A stretch of DNA of 64,000 bases from Kutzneria kofuensis (GTDB lineage: Bacteria > Actinomycetota > Actinomycetes > Mycobacteriales > Pseudonocardiaceae). Positions 57,055 through 64,000 of this stretch are shown one piece after another (within the stretch, counting starts at the first letter, position 1; every line of letters starts with the position of its first letter). The notes beneath the pieces are model-generated. The model did no database searches. It saw only the letters and a program-made list of their open reading frames with translations, and had not been told where the DNA came from. A program made the translations under genes and the position numbers. The DNA lies in assembly GCF_014203355.1 (NCBI RefSeq), contig NZ_JACHIR010000003.1:372001-436000 (forward strand), read 5' to 3'.

Positions 57055-57224
57055 TCCCCGACGGGAAGGCGGCGGCGCGGAACCACCTAGTGCGATCCGC
57101 CGTACCTGACGTCCACACAGACAAGGTCGATGCCATGGGCACCCCCGGACCCGCCGGGCGTGTGCTTGAGCCTGCCCGGTGACTTCTGCGATCCACTTCT
57201 TCGCATTCACCAGGAGTTCCCACC

Positions 57225-57369
57225 TTGCCGTGGCACACGGACTTCTTCACCGAGCTCGCCAACTGCTGATCGACTCGCCGGTTATCGGGAGGTCGAGTTG
57301 TACGGCGACACCGACCGCGGCGAGTTCCGCATCGGCAGCCACCGCCTGCTGGTCGTCGCCCGCACGTAG
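57225..57369 (+). pseudogene. Gutted class I SAM methyltransferase remnant
   Basis: A TTG at 57225 with AGGAG upstream starts PWHTDFFTELANC and then stops; the following frame continues RLAGYREVELYGDTDRGEF and RIGSHRLLVVART to a stop at 57369. These resemble the first and last parts of actinobacterial class I SAM methyltransferases (DFFTELA... and AGYREVxLYGDxD...RLLVVAR). All of the central SAM-binding domain (about 200 residues) is missing, so this is a deleted gene. It is followed by a terminator hairpin. Confidence 0.5.
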
Positions 57370-57378
57370 GCAGAACGG

Positions 57379-57407
57379 AGCGGGCTCCCGTTCAGCGGGA
57401 GCCCGCT
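57379..57407. terminator. Bidirectional terminator after the methyltransferase remnant and PPOX gene
   Basis: A perfect 12-base stem (57379-57390 with 57396-57407), 5-base loop, lies 9 bases after the remnant stop and 31 bases past the convergent PPOX stop. Confidence 0.75.
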
Positions 57408-57438
57408 GCACTCAGCCGCTACGCGGTGACGTGCCTGA

Positions 57439-57894
57439 TCACGCCAGGCGCGCCGGGAAACCACCCGTCGACACCGGGCCCCAGCGCGTGGGCTCCACCC
57501 GGATCAGGCACTTACCCTGGCGGACCATCGCCGCCCGGTACTCGTCCCAGTCCGGATGCTCACCCGAGATGCCCCGGAAGTAGTCCACCAGCGGCTCCAG
57601 CGCCTCCGGCAGGTCCAGCACCTCGGCCCGGCCCTCCACGTGCACATAGGGGCCGTCCCACTCGTTCGACAGCACGCAGAACGACACCCGGGGATCCCGC
57701 CGGGCGTTGCGGACCTTGGCCCGCTCCGGGTACGTCGACACGACGATCCGGCCCTGCCCGTCCACCCCGCACGTCACCGGCGAGGACTGCGGGCTGCCGT
57801 CGGCCCGCGTGGTGATGATGATCGCCCGGTGCCGGGTGCGCAGGAACTCGGTCAGCTCGGCCCGGTCCACCGACTGGTTGGTCGCAACAGCCAT
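57439..57894 (-). CDS. PPOX-class F420-dependent/pyridoxamine oxidase-like protein
   Basis: A 151-residue split-beta-barrel protein: LTEFLRTRHRAIIITTRADG and SPQSSPVTCGVDGQGRIVVS, with DPRVSFCVLSNEWDGPYVHV in the middle. This is the pyridoxamine 5'-phosphate oxidase-like family commonly called PPOX class F420-dependent oxidoreductase in actinomycetes. It probably binds F420 or a flavin and reduces an unknown substrate. ATG 57894. Gap of 27 bases to the next methyltransferase. Confidence 0.9.
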   Translation of the reverse strand: MAVATNQSVDRAELTEFLRTRHRAIIITTRADGSPQSSPVTCGVDGQGRIVVSTYPERAKVRNARRDPRVSFCVLSNEWDGPYVHVEGRAEVLDLPEALEPLVDYFRGISGEHPDWDEYRAAMVRQGKCLIRVEPTRWGPVSTGGFPARLA

Positions 57895-57921
57895 GATCTA
57901 GACCCTAGGCGCTCGCGTTCA

Positions 57922-58548
57922 TCAGCACCGGGTCGGCGCAGGTCGCCACACCGTCGTCGGCAACACCGTCACGCCTTCCAGTGACCGCGGCACCGGCACC
58001 TCGTACGCGGCGACCCGCTCGAACCGGTCCTTCGGCAGGTACGGCCGGCTCGGATCGCCCACCAGCACCAACGCGCCGTTCGCGGTGGCCCGGTGCAGGA
58101 ACGGCTCCACCGCGGCGGCCATGTCCTTGTCGTAGAACACGTCCCCGGCCAGCACCACCTCGGCGTCCACCGTGGTCGCCAGCACGTCCGCGACCAGCGG
58201 CGCCAGCGACACCCCGTTCGCCTCGGCGTTGATCCGCGCCGCCACCAGCGCCATCTCGTCCACATCGCACGCCGTCACCGTGGCCGCCCCGGCCAGCGCC
58301 GCCGCGATCGCCACCAGCCCCGACCCGCAGGCCAGGTCGAACACCCGTTTGCCGGCCACGACGTGCGGATTGTCCAGCACGTACCGGGCCACGCCCTGGC
58401 CGCCGGCCCAGGGGAACGCCCAGAACGGGGGTTCCGATGCGCCGGTCAGCTCCCACAGCGGCGTCACGTCCTCGGCGACGCGCAGCACCACCTCCGGCAC
58501 GAACTCCGTCGTCCGGGCAGTGGTGTGCTGCCGCACGAACGCCTCCAC
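57922..58548 (-). CDS. Class I SAM-dependent methyltransferase (nicotinamide/50S L11 type)
   Basis: A 208-residue methyltransferase. The SAM-binding motif I is KRVFDLACGSGLVAIAAALA, then VTACDVDEMALVAARINAEA (motif II), VVLAGDVFYDKDMAAAVEPF (motif IV) and ALVLVGDPSRPYLPKDRF. This is the group annotated as 50S ribosomal protein L11 methyltransferase or nicotinamide N-methyltransferase-like proteins (often Lys methylation). Target unknown. GTG 58548. It is divergent from a TetR gene at 58584. Confidence 0.87.
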   Translation of the reverse strand: MEAFVRQHTTARTTEFVPEVVLRVAEDVTPLWELTGASEPPFWAFPWAGGQGVARYVLDNPHVVAGKRVFDLACGSGLVAIAAALAGAATVTACDVDEMALVAARINAEANGVSLAPLVADVLATTVDAEVVLAGDVFYDKDMAAAVEPFLHRATANGALVLVGDPSRPYLPKDRFERVAAYEVPVPRSLEGVTVLPTTVWRPAPTRC

Positions 58549-58583
58549 GCGACCTCCTCGCTCGCTCGTGCTAAATATTGCTC

Positions 58584-59177
58584 ATGCCGGCAAACACCAC
58601 CAAGGGGAGGACCTTCACCGAGAACGCGCGCCGCGCCCAGATCGTCGCCGCCGCCATCGCGGTGATCGCCGACCACGGCTACGCCGCCGCCTCCTTCACC
58701 CGCATCGCGCGGCAGGCCGGCCTGTCCAGCACCGGCATGATCTCTTACCACTTCGCCAACAAGGACGACCTCATCGGCGAGGTGCTCACCGAGGCCACCA
58801 CCGTGGCCCACCACTTCATCAGCCCGCGCATGGAGGCCGTCACCGGCTACCGCGCCAAGCTGCGCGCCCGGCTGGAGTCCAACATGGAACTCGTCCGCGC
58901 GCACCCCGCCCACGTCCGGGCCCTGATGGAGATCGCCCAGAACGCCCCCAAGACCCCCGACTTCGTCGACGAGCGCTTCGGCCTGTTCACCCGCCACCTG
59001 CGCGCAGGCCAGGAGGCGGGGGAGTTCGGCGCGTTCAACACCGACGCCATGGCCGTGGCCATCATCGGCGCCATCGACGCCATGGTCATCGGCCTCGTGC
59101 TGCACCCCGACGTGGACGCCACCGAGTTCGGCCACGAACTGGCCGACACCTTCGACCGGGCGACCCGCCCGTCATAG
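58584..59177 (+). CDS. TetR-family transcriptional regulator
   Basis: A 197-residue TetR protein with RTFTENARRAQIVAAAIAVI, then ADHGYAAASFTRIARQAGLS, and STGMISYHFANKDDLIGEVL as the HTH. The C-terminal part is unrecognised. ATG 58584 is preferred to an upstream TTG; the short 35-base gap to the divergent methyltransferase holds an AT-rich TGCTAAATATTGCTC that may contain the shared promoter. It may control the methyltransferase. It overlaps the AlkZ-like gene end by 6 bases (tail to tail). Confidence 0.88.
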   Translation: MPANTTKGRTFTENARRAQIVAAAIAVIADHGYAAASFTRIARQAGLSSTGMISYHFANKDDLIGEVLTEATTVAHHFISPRMEAVTGYRAKLRARLESNMELVRAHPAHVRALMEIAQNAPKTPDFVDERFGLFTRHLRAGQEAGEFGAFNTDAMAVAIIGAIDAMVIGLVLHPDVDATEFGHELADTFDRATRPS

Positions 59178-60080
59178 GAACCGTTCGATGTCGGCGATCT
59201 CCTCGGCGATGCCGGCCCGCACCACATCGGACAGCGGCTCGTACGCCTCCACCGCGAGGGTCTTCCCACGGCCTCGCCACGTGCCGACGACACGACCACC
59301 CACCAGCACCGCGGAGCGGATCACGCCGCCGGCGGACCGATAACCGGGGTCCCTCGACCGCCATCCCAGCAGGTACTCGTCGTACGCCGGCAGCAACCGC
59401 ACCCCGTCGCCAGGCTCACCCTCCACAGTGGAATCCCCGCCCCAGGCGGCGCGGATCTCGCCGAGCGGCAAACCCGACCACTGAGCCAGATCCTCCGGCT
59501 CGGACGGATCATGGGCAGCCCGATACCGCGCGACCAGGGCACGGACGGCAGCGTCCCGATCGGACAGCGAGGTCGGCAGGGGAGCACCCAGCCAGTCACC
59601 TGCGTGCACATACGTCGCCTTGCCCGACCGCTCCGGACCGAGCACCACCAGCCCGCGGGCCGCCGCCAGCGCCGCCAGGTGCACGATGGCCTGCCCCTCA
59701 ACGCCCAGCAGCGCCCCCAACTCCGCCTTCGTCACCGGCCCTCGACCCTTGAGCACCGCGGCCGCGTCCAGCCCGGGATCGACACCCAGCTGACGCAGCC
59801 GGCGCAGCGAACCCGCAGGTGAGGGCGCAACCAGCGGATACAGCCACTCGAGGTCCTCCACGGCGACCAGATGCAACGTGCCACGCGGCCCCCAACACCG
59901 CACAACCTCCCGCCGCTCCCGCGCCGCCGCCACATCGGCCGCGCTCAGCCCGGCCGAACGCACGCGAATGGCCAGCGGAAACGCCGACACGTCCTGCGCC
60001 TGCACGGCCAGCAGATGCCGCACCACGTCCACCACACCACCCGGTGGACGGTGCAGCAGTTGCGATCGGAACCTGCTCAT
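59172..60080 (-). CDS. AlkZ-like winged-helix DNA glycosylase (HTH_42)
   Basis: A 302-residue member of the AlkZ/YcaQ-type family with three winged helices. The catalytic QxQ motif is Q27-A-Q29 in LLAVQAQDVS, and conserved blocks follow: VRCWGPRGTLHLVAVEDLEW, LLPAYDEYLLGWRSRD and SAVLVGGRVVGTWRGRGKTL. AlkZ unhooks interstrand DNA crosslinks (azinomycin self-resistance) and YcaQ does so for nitrogen mustard (established). This copy may repair such damage. It is in an operon with the MarR gene below (GTGA overlap at 60077-60080). Confidence 0.88.
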   Translation of the reverse strand: MSRFRSQLLHRPPGGVVDVVRHLLAVQAQDVSAFPLAIRVRSAGLSAADVAAARERREVVRCWGPRGTLHLVAVEDLEWLYPLVAPSPAGSLRRLRQLGVDPGLDAAAVLKGRGPVTKAELGALLGVEGQAIVHLAALAAARGLVVLGPERSGKATYVHAGDWLGAPLPTSLSDRDAAVRALVARYRAAHDPSEPEDLAQWSGLPLGEIRAAWGGDSTVEGEPGDGVRLLPAYDEYLLGWRSRDPGYRSAGGVIRSAVLVGGRVVGTWRGRGKTLAVEAYEPLSDVVRAGIAEEIADIERFL

Positions 60081-60511
60081 CGGAGCTTGTCCAGCGCCGC
60101 GACCAACTTCTCCAACGCGGCCGCCACCTGCTCGAACTCCTCGGCTCCCAACTGGTCCGACAGCCGCTGCGCGAACTCCCGGTGCGCCGGCTGGATCCGA
60201 TGGACGGCGGCCAGCCCCGCCTCGGTGACGGCCAGCAGCTTGGCCCGCTGGTGCGCGGGATTCGGCCGGTACTCCGCCAAACCCTGCTCCACCAACAGAT
60301 CCGCGATCCGCTGCACGCCCTGACGGGTCAACCCCATCGCCCGCGCGATGCCCGACACGGGCAGCGGCTCGGGCAGCACGGCGCCCAGCACCTGCCAGCG
60401 TGCGGCGGTCAACCCGACCGGACGGGACAGGTCCTCGGAGACCTCCAGGATCTGGCCGTGCACCCGGAACACCGCCAACGCGGTCCGGGACAGCAACTCC
60501 GCCGGGGTCAC
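60077..60511 (-). CDS. MarR-family transcriptional regulator
   Basis: A 144-residue MarR protein: the HTH reads LPVSGIARAMGLTRQGVQRI then ADLLVEQGLAEYRPNP, with the wing AHQRAKLLAVTEAG, and helices at both ends for dimerisation. GTG 60511 overlaps the DJ-1/PfpI stop by 4 bases, so it belongs to a three-gene operon DJ-1 - MarR - AlkZ-like. Twin palindromes of the MarR type lie in front of the first gene. Confidence 0.88.
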   Translation of the reverse strand: MTPAELLSRTALAVFRVHGQILEVSEDLSRPVGLTAARWQVLGAVLPEPLPVSGIARAMGLTRQGVQRIADLLVEQGLAEYRPNPAHQRAKLLAVTEAGLAAVHRIQPAHREFAQRLSDQLGAEEFEQVAAALEKLVAALDKLR

Positions 60512-61125
60512 GCGGCCATCAGCTCGTAGTACGCGGAGGCGTCGCCGTGCGCGTGGAGGCGGAACCACGCGTCCAGCTTGGCGGGGGAGTAGACCCCGAG
60601 CCGGGCGAAGATCTCCCGCGCGAACGGCACGGGCTCCGTCGGGCCGGCGGTGATCAGGTCCCGGTCGGTCACCGCGTCGGCTTCCCGGTACAGCGCGCCG
60701 CCCGCGTAACCGGTCGACGCCAGGAACTCCGCGGCCGCGCCGGTGTGCGCACGGTCGTCCAGCAGGCCCTCCCGCGCGAGCCCGGCCACCGCGCCGCAGA
60801 TCGCCGCCACCGGCACGCCGGCGTCCAGGAACGCCCGGGCAGTCCGCGCGAACGGCTCCGTCACGGCGTCACCGGCCAGCCAGCCGGTCGAACCGCCCAG
60901 CACCAGCATCGCGCTGTCCGCCGGCCGCAGCTCCGCCAGCACCATGTCCGGCACGACCCGCAGCCCGCCCATCGTGACCACCGGATCCGTGGTCGGCCCC
61001 ACGGTCCGCACCTCGAACCGGCCGGGGGAGGCCTGACCGACGCCGCCGCGCAGGTTCGCCAGCGTGTGGCCGATCTCCCAGTCCGACAGCCCTTCGTACA
61101 CCGCGACGTGCACCGTCTCAGTCAT
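60508..61125 (-). CDS. DJ-1/PfpI family protein
   Basis: A 205-residue DJ-1/PfpI/GATase1-like protein: VHVAVYEGLSDWEIGHTLAN at the start, MLVLGGSTGWLAGDAV, and the nucleophile elbow VPVAAICGAVAGLA with C110. HTGAAAEFLASTGYAGGALY and VTDRDLITAGPTEPV are the usual PfpI parts. It is probably a glyoxalase III/deglycase or an unknown hydrolase. ATG 61125 lies next to two palindromic MarR-type sites. First gene of the operon DJ-1, MarR, AlkZ-like. Confidence 0.88.
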   Translation of the reverse strand: MTETVHVAVYEGLSDWEIGHTLANLRGGVGQASPGRFEVRTVGPTTDPVVTMGGLRVVPDMVLAELRPADSAMLVLGGSTGWLAGDAVTEPFARTARAFLDAGVPVAAICGAVAGLAREGLLDDRAHTGAAAEFLASTGYAGGALYREADAVTDRDLITAGPTEPVPFAREIFARLGVYSPAKLDAWFRLHAHGDASAYYELMAA

Positions 61126-61160
61126 GACAATATGCTGTCAACTTGACAACATGTTGTCAA
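61125..61160. promoter_or_regulatory. Twin MarR-type operators before the DJ-1/MarR operon
   Basis: TTGACAACATGTTGTCAA at 61143-61160 is a perfect 18-base palindrome, and TGACAATATGCTGTCA at 61125-61140 is a second imperfect one; both share TGACA...TGTCA arms. They cover the DJ-1 start codon and the sequence before it. The MarR protein of the same operon is the likely ligand (autorepression). Confidence 0.75.
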
Positions 61161-61170
61161 GGCCGGCCGG

Positions 61171-62385
61171 TCATGCCAAGTTGGCGGCCTTCGCCAGCAG
61201 ATACCGCTGCTCCGGCATGCTCAACGTCAACCGCGCGGCCGCCAGATACGACTCCCGAGCCGCCGCGGCGTCACCGGCCATCTCCAACAGATGCGCCCGC
61301 ACCGCAGCCACCCGGTGATGCGCCGACACCCGGTCGTCACCCTCCAACCCGGCCAGCATCGCCAACCCCGCCTCCGGCCCACGCACCATCGCCACCGCCA
61401 CCGCGTGGTTCAACGTCACCATCGGATTCGGCGCCATCTGCCCCAACAACGCGTACAGAGCGGCGATCTCCGCCCAGTCCGTCTCCGCCGCCGTCGGCGC
61501 CTCCGCATGCACCGCCGCGATCGCCGCCTGCAGCTGGTACGGCCCCAACCGCGTCGTCGACAACGCGTCACTGACCAGCTTCACGCCCTCCGCGATCGCC
61601 GCCGCGTTCCACAGCGACCGGTCCTGCTCCTCCAACGGCACCAGCGACCCGTCCGGCCGCGACCGCGCCGCCCGCCGCGACTCCGTCAACAGCATCAACG
61701 CCAACAACCCGGCGACCTCCCCGTCCTCGGGCAGCAACTCCCGCACCGCCCGCGTCAGCCGAATCGCCTCACCCGTCAGCTCACCCCGCAGCAGCTGGTC
61801 GCCCGCGGTCGCCGTGTACCCCTCGTTGAAGATCAGGTACAACACGTGCAGCACCGCCCGCAGCCGCTCGTCCCGCTCACCCTCCGGCGGCATCGAGAAC
61901 TTCGCCCCGGCCGCCTTGATCTTCTGCTTCGCCCGCGAGATCCGCTGCGCCATCGTCGCCTCCGGCACCAGGAACGCCCGCGCCACCTGGGCCGTGGTCA
62001 ACCCGCCCACCGCACGCACCGTCAACGCCACCTGCGACGCCGGCGTCAACGCCGGATGGCAACACAGGAACAGCAGCGTCAACGTGTCGTCCCGAGCCGG
62101 GACCTCCACGTCCTCCAGCTCCGCGGCGAACACCGCCTCCTCACGCCGCCGCCGCGCACTCTCGCTGCGCCACAGGTCCGCCAACCGCCGCGAACCCACC
62201 GTCACCAACCACGCCCGCGGATTGTCCGGCACACCCTCCGCCGGCCACTGCGTCGCCGCCGCGAGCAACGCCTCCTGCACGGCGTCCTCACACGCGTCGA
62301 ACTGACCGTGCCGCCGCACCAACGCGGCGAGGACCTGCGGCGCCAACTCGCGCAGCAGGCCCTCCACCTCGAGTACCGGACTCAA
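61171..62385 (-). CDS. ECF42-type RNA polymerase sigma factor
   Basis: A 404-residue sigma factor. Region 2 lies near residues 15-75 (QVLAALVRRHGQFDACEDAV with EALLAAATQWP), region 4 near 105-150 (TPASQVALTVRAVGGLTTAQ and VARAFLVPEATMAQRISRAK). The long C-terminal TPR-like extension holds the group signature GPYQLQAAIAAVHAEA, found in ECF42 factors. The gene starts with a rare TTG at 62385 that overlaps the stop of the YCII gene (TTGA), and is translated with it. ECF42 factors need no anti-sigma factor; the extension and the DGPF partner are thought to regulate them. Confidence 0.92.
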   Translation of the reverse strand: MSPVLEVEGLLRELAPQVLAALVRRHGQFDACEDAVQEALLAAATQWPAEGVPDNPRAWLVTVGSRRLADLWRSESARRRREEAVFAAELEDVEVPARDDTLTLLFLCCHPALTPASQVALTVRAVGGLTTAQVARAFLVPEATMAQRISRAKQKIKAAGAKFSMPPEGERDERLRAVLHVLYLIFNEGYTATAGDQLLRGELTGEAIRLTRAVRELLPEDGEVAGLLALMLLTESRRAARSRPDGSLVPLEEQDRSLWNAAAIAEGVKLVSDALSTTRLGPYQLQAAIAAVHAEAPTAAETDWAEIAALYALLGQMAPNPMVTLNHAVAVAMVRGPEAGLAMLAGLEGDDRVSAHHRVAAVRAHLLEMAGDAAAARESYLAAARLTLSMPEQRYLLAKAANLA

Positions 62386-62744
62386 ACGTCCACCCCAGCT
62401 GAGAACATCACCGGCCAGACCTCCGTCGCGTTGTACCGGGAGTCCGGGATCATCGCCGCCAGCTCCACCGCCCGCTCCCTCGACTCACAGTCCATCAGGT
62501 AATACCCCGCCAGGTACTCCTTCGTCTCCAGGAAAGGGCCGTCGGTCACCACCGGGTCGCCGTCGCGCACCCGCACCACCGCCGTCGTCGACGGACTGCC
62601 CAGCGCGTGGGTGTCCAGCAGCTCCCCGGACTCCCGCGTCAGCCGCTGGAACTCGTCGTGCCCGGCCATCACCGCGTCCCGCTCCCGCTCGGACAGCCCC
62701 GCCCAGGTCTCGTCGTTCATGTAGATCATCAGCAGGTACTTCAC
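62382..62744 (-). CDS. YCII-related DGPF-domain protein (ECF42 partner)
   Basis: A 120-residue protein with MKYLLMIYMNDETWAGLSER at the start and the DGPF signature in VVTDGPFLETKEYLAGYYL. It is a YCII-related fold. Genes of this kind lie next to ECF42 sigma factors in actinomycetes, and are often also its targets. Start ATG 62744. Followed by the sigma gene with a 4-base overlap. Confidence 0.94.
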   Translation of the reverse strand: MKYLLMIYMNDETWAGLSERERDAVMAGHDEFQRLTRESGELLDTHALGSPSTTAVVRVRDGDPVVTDGPFLETKEYLAGYYLMDCESRERAVELAAMIPDSRYNATEVWPVMFSAGVDV

Positions 62745-62765
62745 TCGATCCTCCTCGCGAACCCG

Positions 62766-63764
62766 TCACGACGAGGTCGGAGCCGGCGAATCCGTCTCGA
62801 CATCGGCGACGCCCTCCAGCGCACGGTACGTCCGGTTGCTGGCCACCGCCGCCCGCTGCTCCCGGCCCGTCGCCTCGATGTAGTTCTGGCTCGTCGCCAG
62901 GCTCGCGTGCCCCAGCAGCGCCATGATCTCCGACGCCGTCGCCCCGTCCTCCGCCAACCTCGTCGCGAAGGTGTGCCGCAACGCATGGAGGCTCGCACCC
63001 ACCGGCACCCGGTCGTGCAGACCGGCCCAGCGGTAGCAGGACTTCACCAGATACTCCAACGCGCCACGGCCGATCGGCCCGCCCGAGCGGTCCCGCAGCA
63101 GGGGAGCGCCCCGCCCGAACCGTTCCTTCGGGAACCGCGTCCGGCACGACGCCAGATAGGCGTCGATCACCTTCTCCATCGACGGCTCCACCGGGATCGA
63201 CCGGTCCCGGCTGCCCTTGCCGTGGACGTGCAGGCGCATCTCACCGGACCGTCCCACCAGCGAATTCACCGTCAGAGTGCGCATCTCCGCCGACCGTAGC
63301 CCCGCCAGCAGGCCCAGCGCGATCACCAGCACGTCCCGCTCCGGCCACGGATCCCGCGCCTTGCGATCCCCGTGCGCCACCGCCGACAGCAACTTCTCCG
63401 GCGTGTCCTCACCCCGTAGCGGCTTGGGGGACAGGGGAGGAGTGCGCGGCCGCGCCACCGCCCCGATCGGGTTGCCCGGCAGCAGCCCGTCGGCCACGCA
63501 GAACGTCAGGAACTGGTTCCACGTCGACCACGCCCGCAGCACCGAGGACTTCGCGTGGGTGTCCGCGAACGCGCCGAACGCCGCCCGCAACGCGGGCCCG
63601 GTCAGGTCCTCGACCTCCAGCATCTCCGCGTCGCCGCCGATCTCGTCGACCAGCAGCGCCGTGATGCCCGCCAGGTCGCGCCGGTAGGCGTTCGTCGTGT
63701 GCGGCGAGTCCTTGCGCGGCCGGCGCGCCGCGAAGAACGCCTGCTGAGCGTCCACAAGCCTCAT
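62766..63764 (-). CDS. Tyrosine recombinase/integrase
   Basis: A 332-residue protein. N-terminal SAM-like core-binding domain (DAQQAFFAARRPRKDSPHTT then NAYRRDLAGITALLV) and C-terminal catalytic domain with R in AGLLAGLRSAEMRTLTVNSL, HxxR in LHALRHTFATRLAEDG, H in MALLGHASLATSQNYIEATG and the nucleophile Tyr in the same motif. All catalytic residues are present. ATG 63764 is used; GTG 63782 would add 6 residues. No attachment site, tRNA, excisionase or phage gene is next to it, so it may be the relic of an element or a XerC/D-like or stand-alone recombinase. Confidence 0.9.
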   Translation of the reverse strand: MRLVDAQQAFFAARRPRKDSPHTTNAYRRDLAGITALLVDEIGGDAEMLEVEDLTGPALRAAFGAFADTHAKSSVLRAWSTWNQFLTFCVADGLLPGNPIGAVARPRTPPLSPKPLRGEDTPEKLLSAVAHGDRKARDPWPERDVLVIALGLLAGLRSAEMRTLTVNSLVGRSGEMRLHVHGKGSRDRSIPVEPSMEKVIDAYLASCRTRFPKERFGRGAPLLRDRSGGPIGRGALEYLVKSCYRWAGLHDRVPVGASLHALRHTFATRLAEDGATASEIMALLGHASLATSQNYIEATGREQRAAVASNRTYRALEGVADVETDSPAPTSS

Positions 63765-63796
63765 GTGGATCTTGTACCGCACGACCCTGACAGTTT

Positions 63797-64000
63797 TCAG
63801 CGCAGGACGGTGAGCTTCGCGATCTTCCCGCCGGTCGTGTCGGCCTGGGCCGAGGCGACGAGCGTGCCGTTGGCGTCGCGGAACAGCGCCACCGCCGTGT
63901 TCGGGCCCGTCGTGAGCACCTGGACCTCGTGGGAACCGGACAGCTCCCGCAGTTCTTCGTCTCGGCGAACAGGTCCGGCAGCTTCGACGCCGCGCTCACC
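63797..64000 (-). CDS. C-terminal fragment of an unknown gene, cut by the window edge
   Basis: The minus strand stays open from the right edge to a stop at 63797-63799 (67 codons). The visible C-terminus reads LRELSGSHEVQVLTTGPNTA and then ALFRDANGTLVASAQADTTG up to IAKLTVLR, a strand-rich pattern. No family recognised. It lies just 15-33 bases from the start of the recombinase gene. Confidence 0.55.
   Translation of the reverse strand, partial: GERGVEAAGPVRRDEELRELSGSHEVQVLTTGPNTAVALFRDANGTLVASAQADTTGGKIAKLTVLR

Noticed and set aside
1..64000. tRNA, rRNA, riboswitch or phage genes
   Set aside because: None of the conserved tRNA elements, rRNA blocks, B12 or other riboswitch cores, or phage structural genes were recognised by reading; a covariance-model scan would be needed to exclude them fully.

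Overview
The window is a very GC-rich actinomycete chromosome segment. RbpA, a separate Lnt/Ppm pair, a mycobacterial-type Rpf-like lysozyme-fold protein, an F420-class PPOX protein, an ECF42 sigma factor with its DGPF partner, many GTG starts and 4-base GTGA gene overlaps all fit Actinobacteria; a filamentous Pseudonocardiales member is my best guess (inference). No rRNA, tRNA, CRISPR array or large secondary-metabolite cluster was seen.

Layout. 1-12.2 kb: an SDR/TetR divergent pair, YggT, an MFS-GrpB pair, a lipoprotein, a NACHT STAND ATPase directly downstream of a stand-alone 5'-3' exonuclease, an ArsR-type regulator with an MFS pump, and an M24 peptidase with an Lrp regulator. 12.4-20.7 kb: secreted and regulatory genes (GH16-CBM13 glucanase with a CebR-like operator, TetR/metallo-hydrolase, ArsR, SGNH hydrolase, DUF5648 repeat protein, LuxR-type regulator, secreted zinc metallopeptidase). 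20.7-27.6 kb: a lysine-catabolism cluster, kamA divergent from kdd-amidohydrolase-kamD-kamE-kal, which is the clostridial lysine fermentation route minus kce. 27.6-33.8 kb: GAF-ANTAR regulator, membrane protein, lnt, ppm1, rbpA with a SigR-type promoter, thymidine kinase. 33.8-50.9 kb: a group 1h-type (actinobacterial high-affinity) [NiFe]-hydrogenase locus. 50.9-64 kb: MFS, Rpf-like protein, GDPD, GGDEF-EAL protein, VOC protein, PPOX, methyltransferase, TetR, AlkZ-like glycosylase, MarR/DJ-1 pair, ECF42 pair, a lone tyrosine recombinase and a truncated gene at the right edge.

The hydrogenase locus is the most coherent system. A single long leftward operon runs SIS - HypC/HupF-like - SIS - hhyS - hhyL - NifU/Rieske-like - DUF5947 - DUF6084 - unknown - protease - hypC - hypD - hypE - [TnpB insertion] - hypA - hypB - regulator-like protein, while hypF lies at the far end in the opposite direction. 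The small subunit carries Asp where standard enzymes have the second Cys of the proximal cluster motif, the mark of the oxygen-tolerant actinobacterial enzyme that scavenges atmospheric H2. A TnpB-only IS200/IS605-type element has landed exactly between hypE and hypA, and its right end now appears to supply the ribosome binding site of hypA.

Several decayed genes (a GNAT tail, a frameshifted DUF3592-like gene, a gutted SAM methyltransferase) and several near-perfect palindromes next to regulators (TetR, ArsR, MarR, CebR type) are recorded. All assignments come from reading motifs in the sequence; no database search was run.
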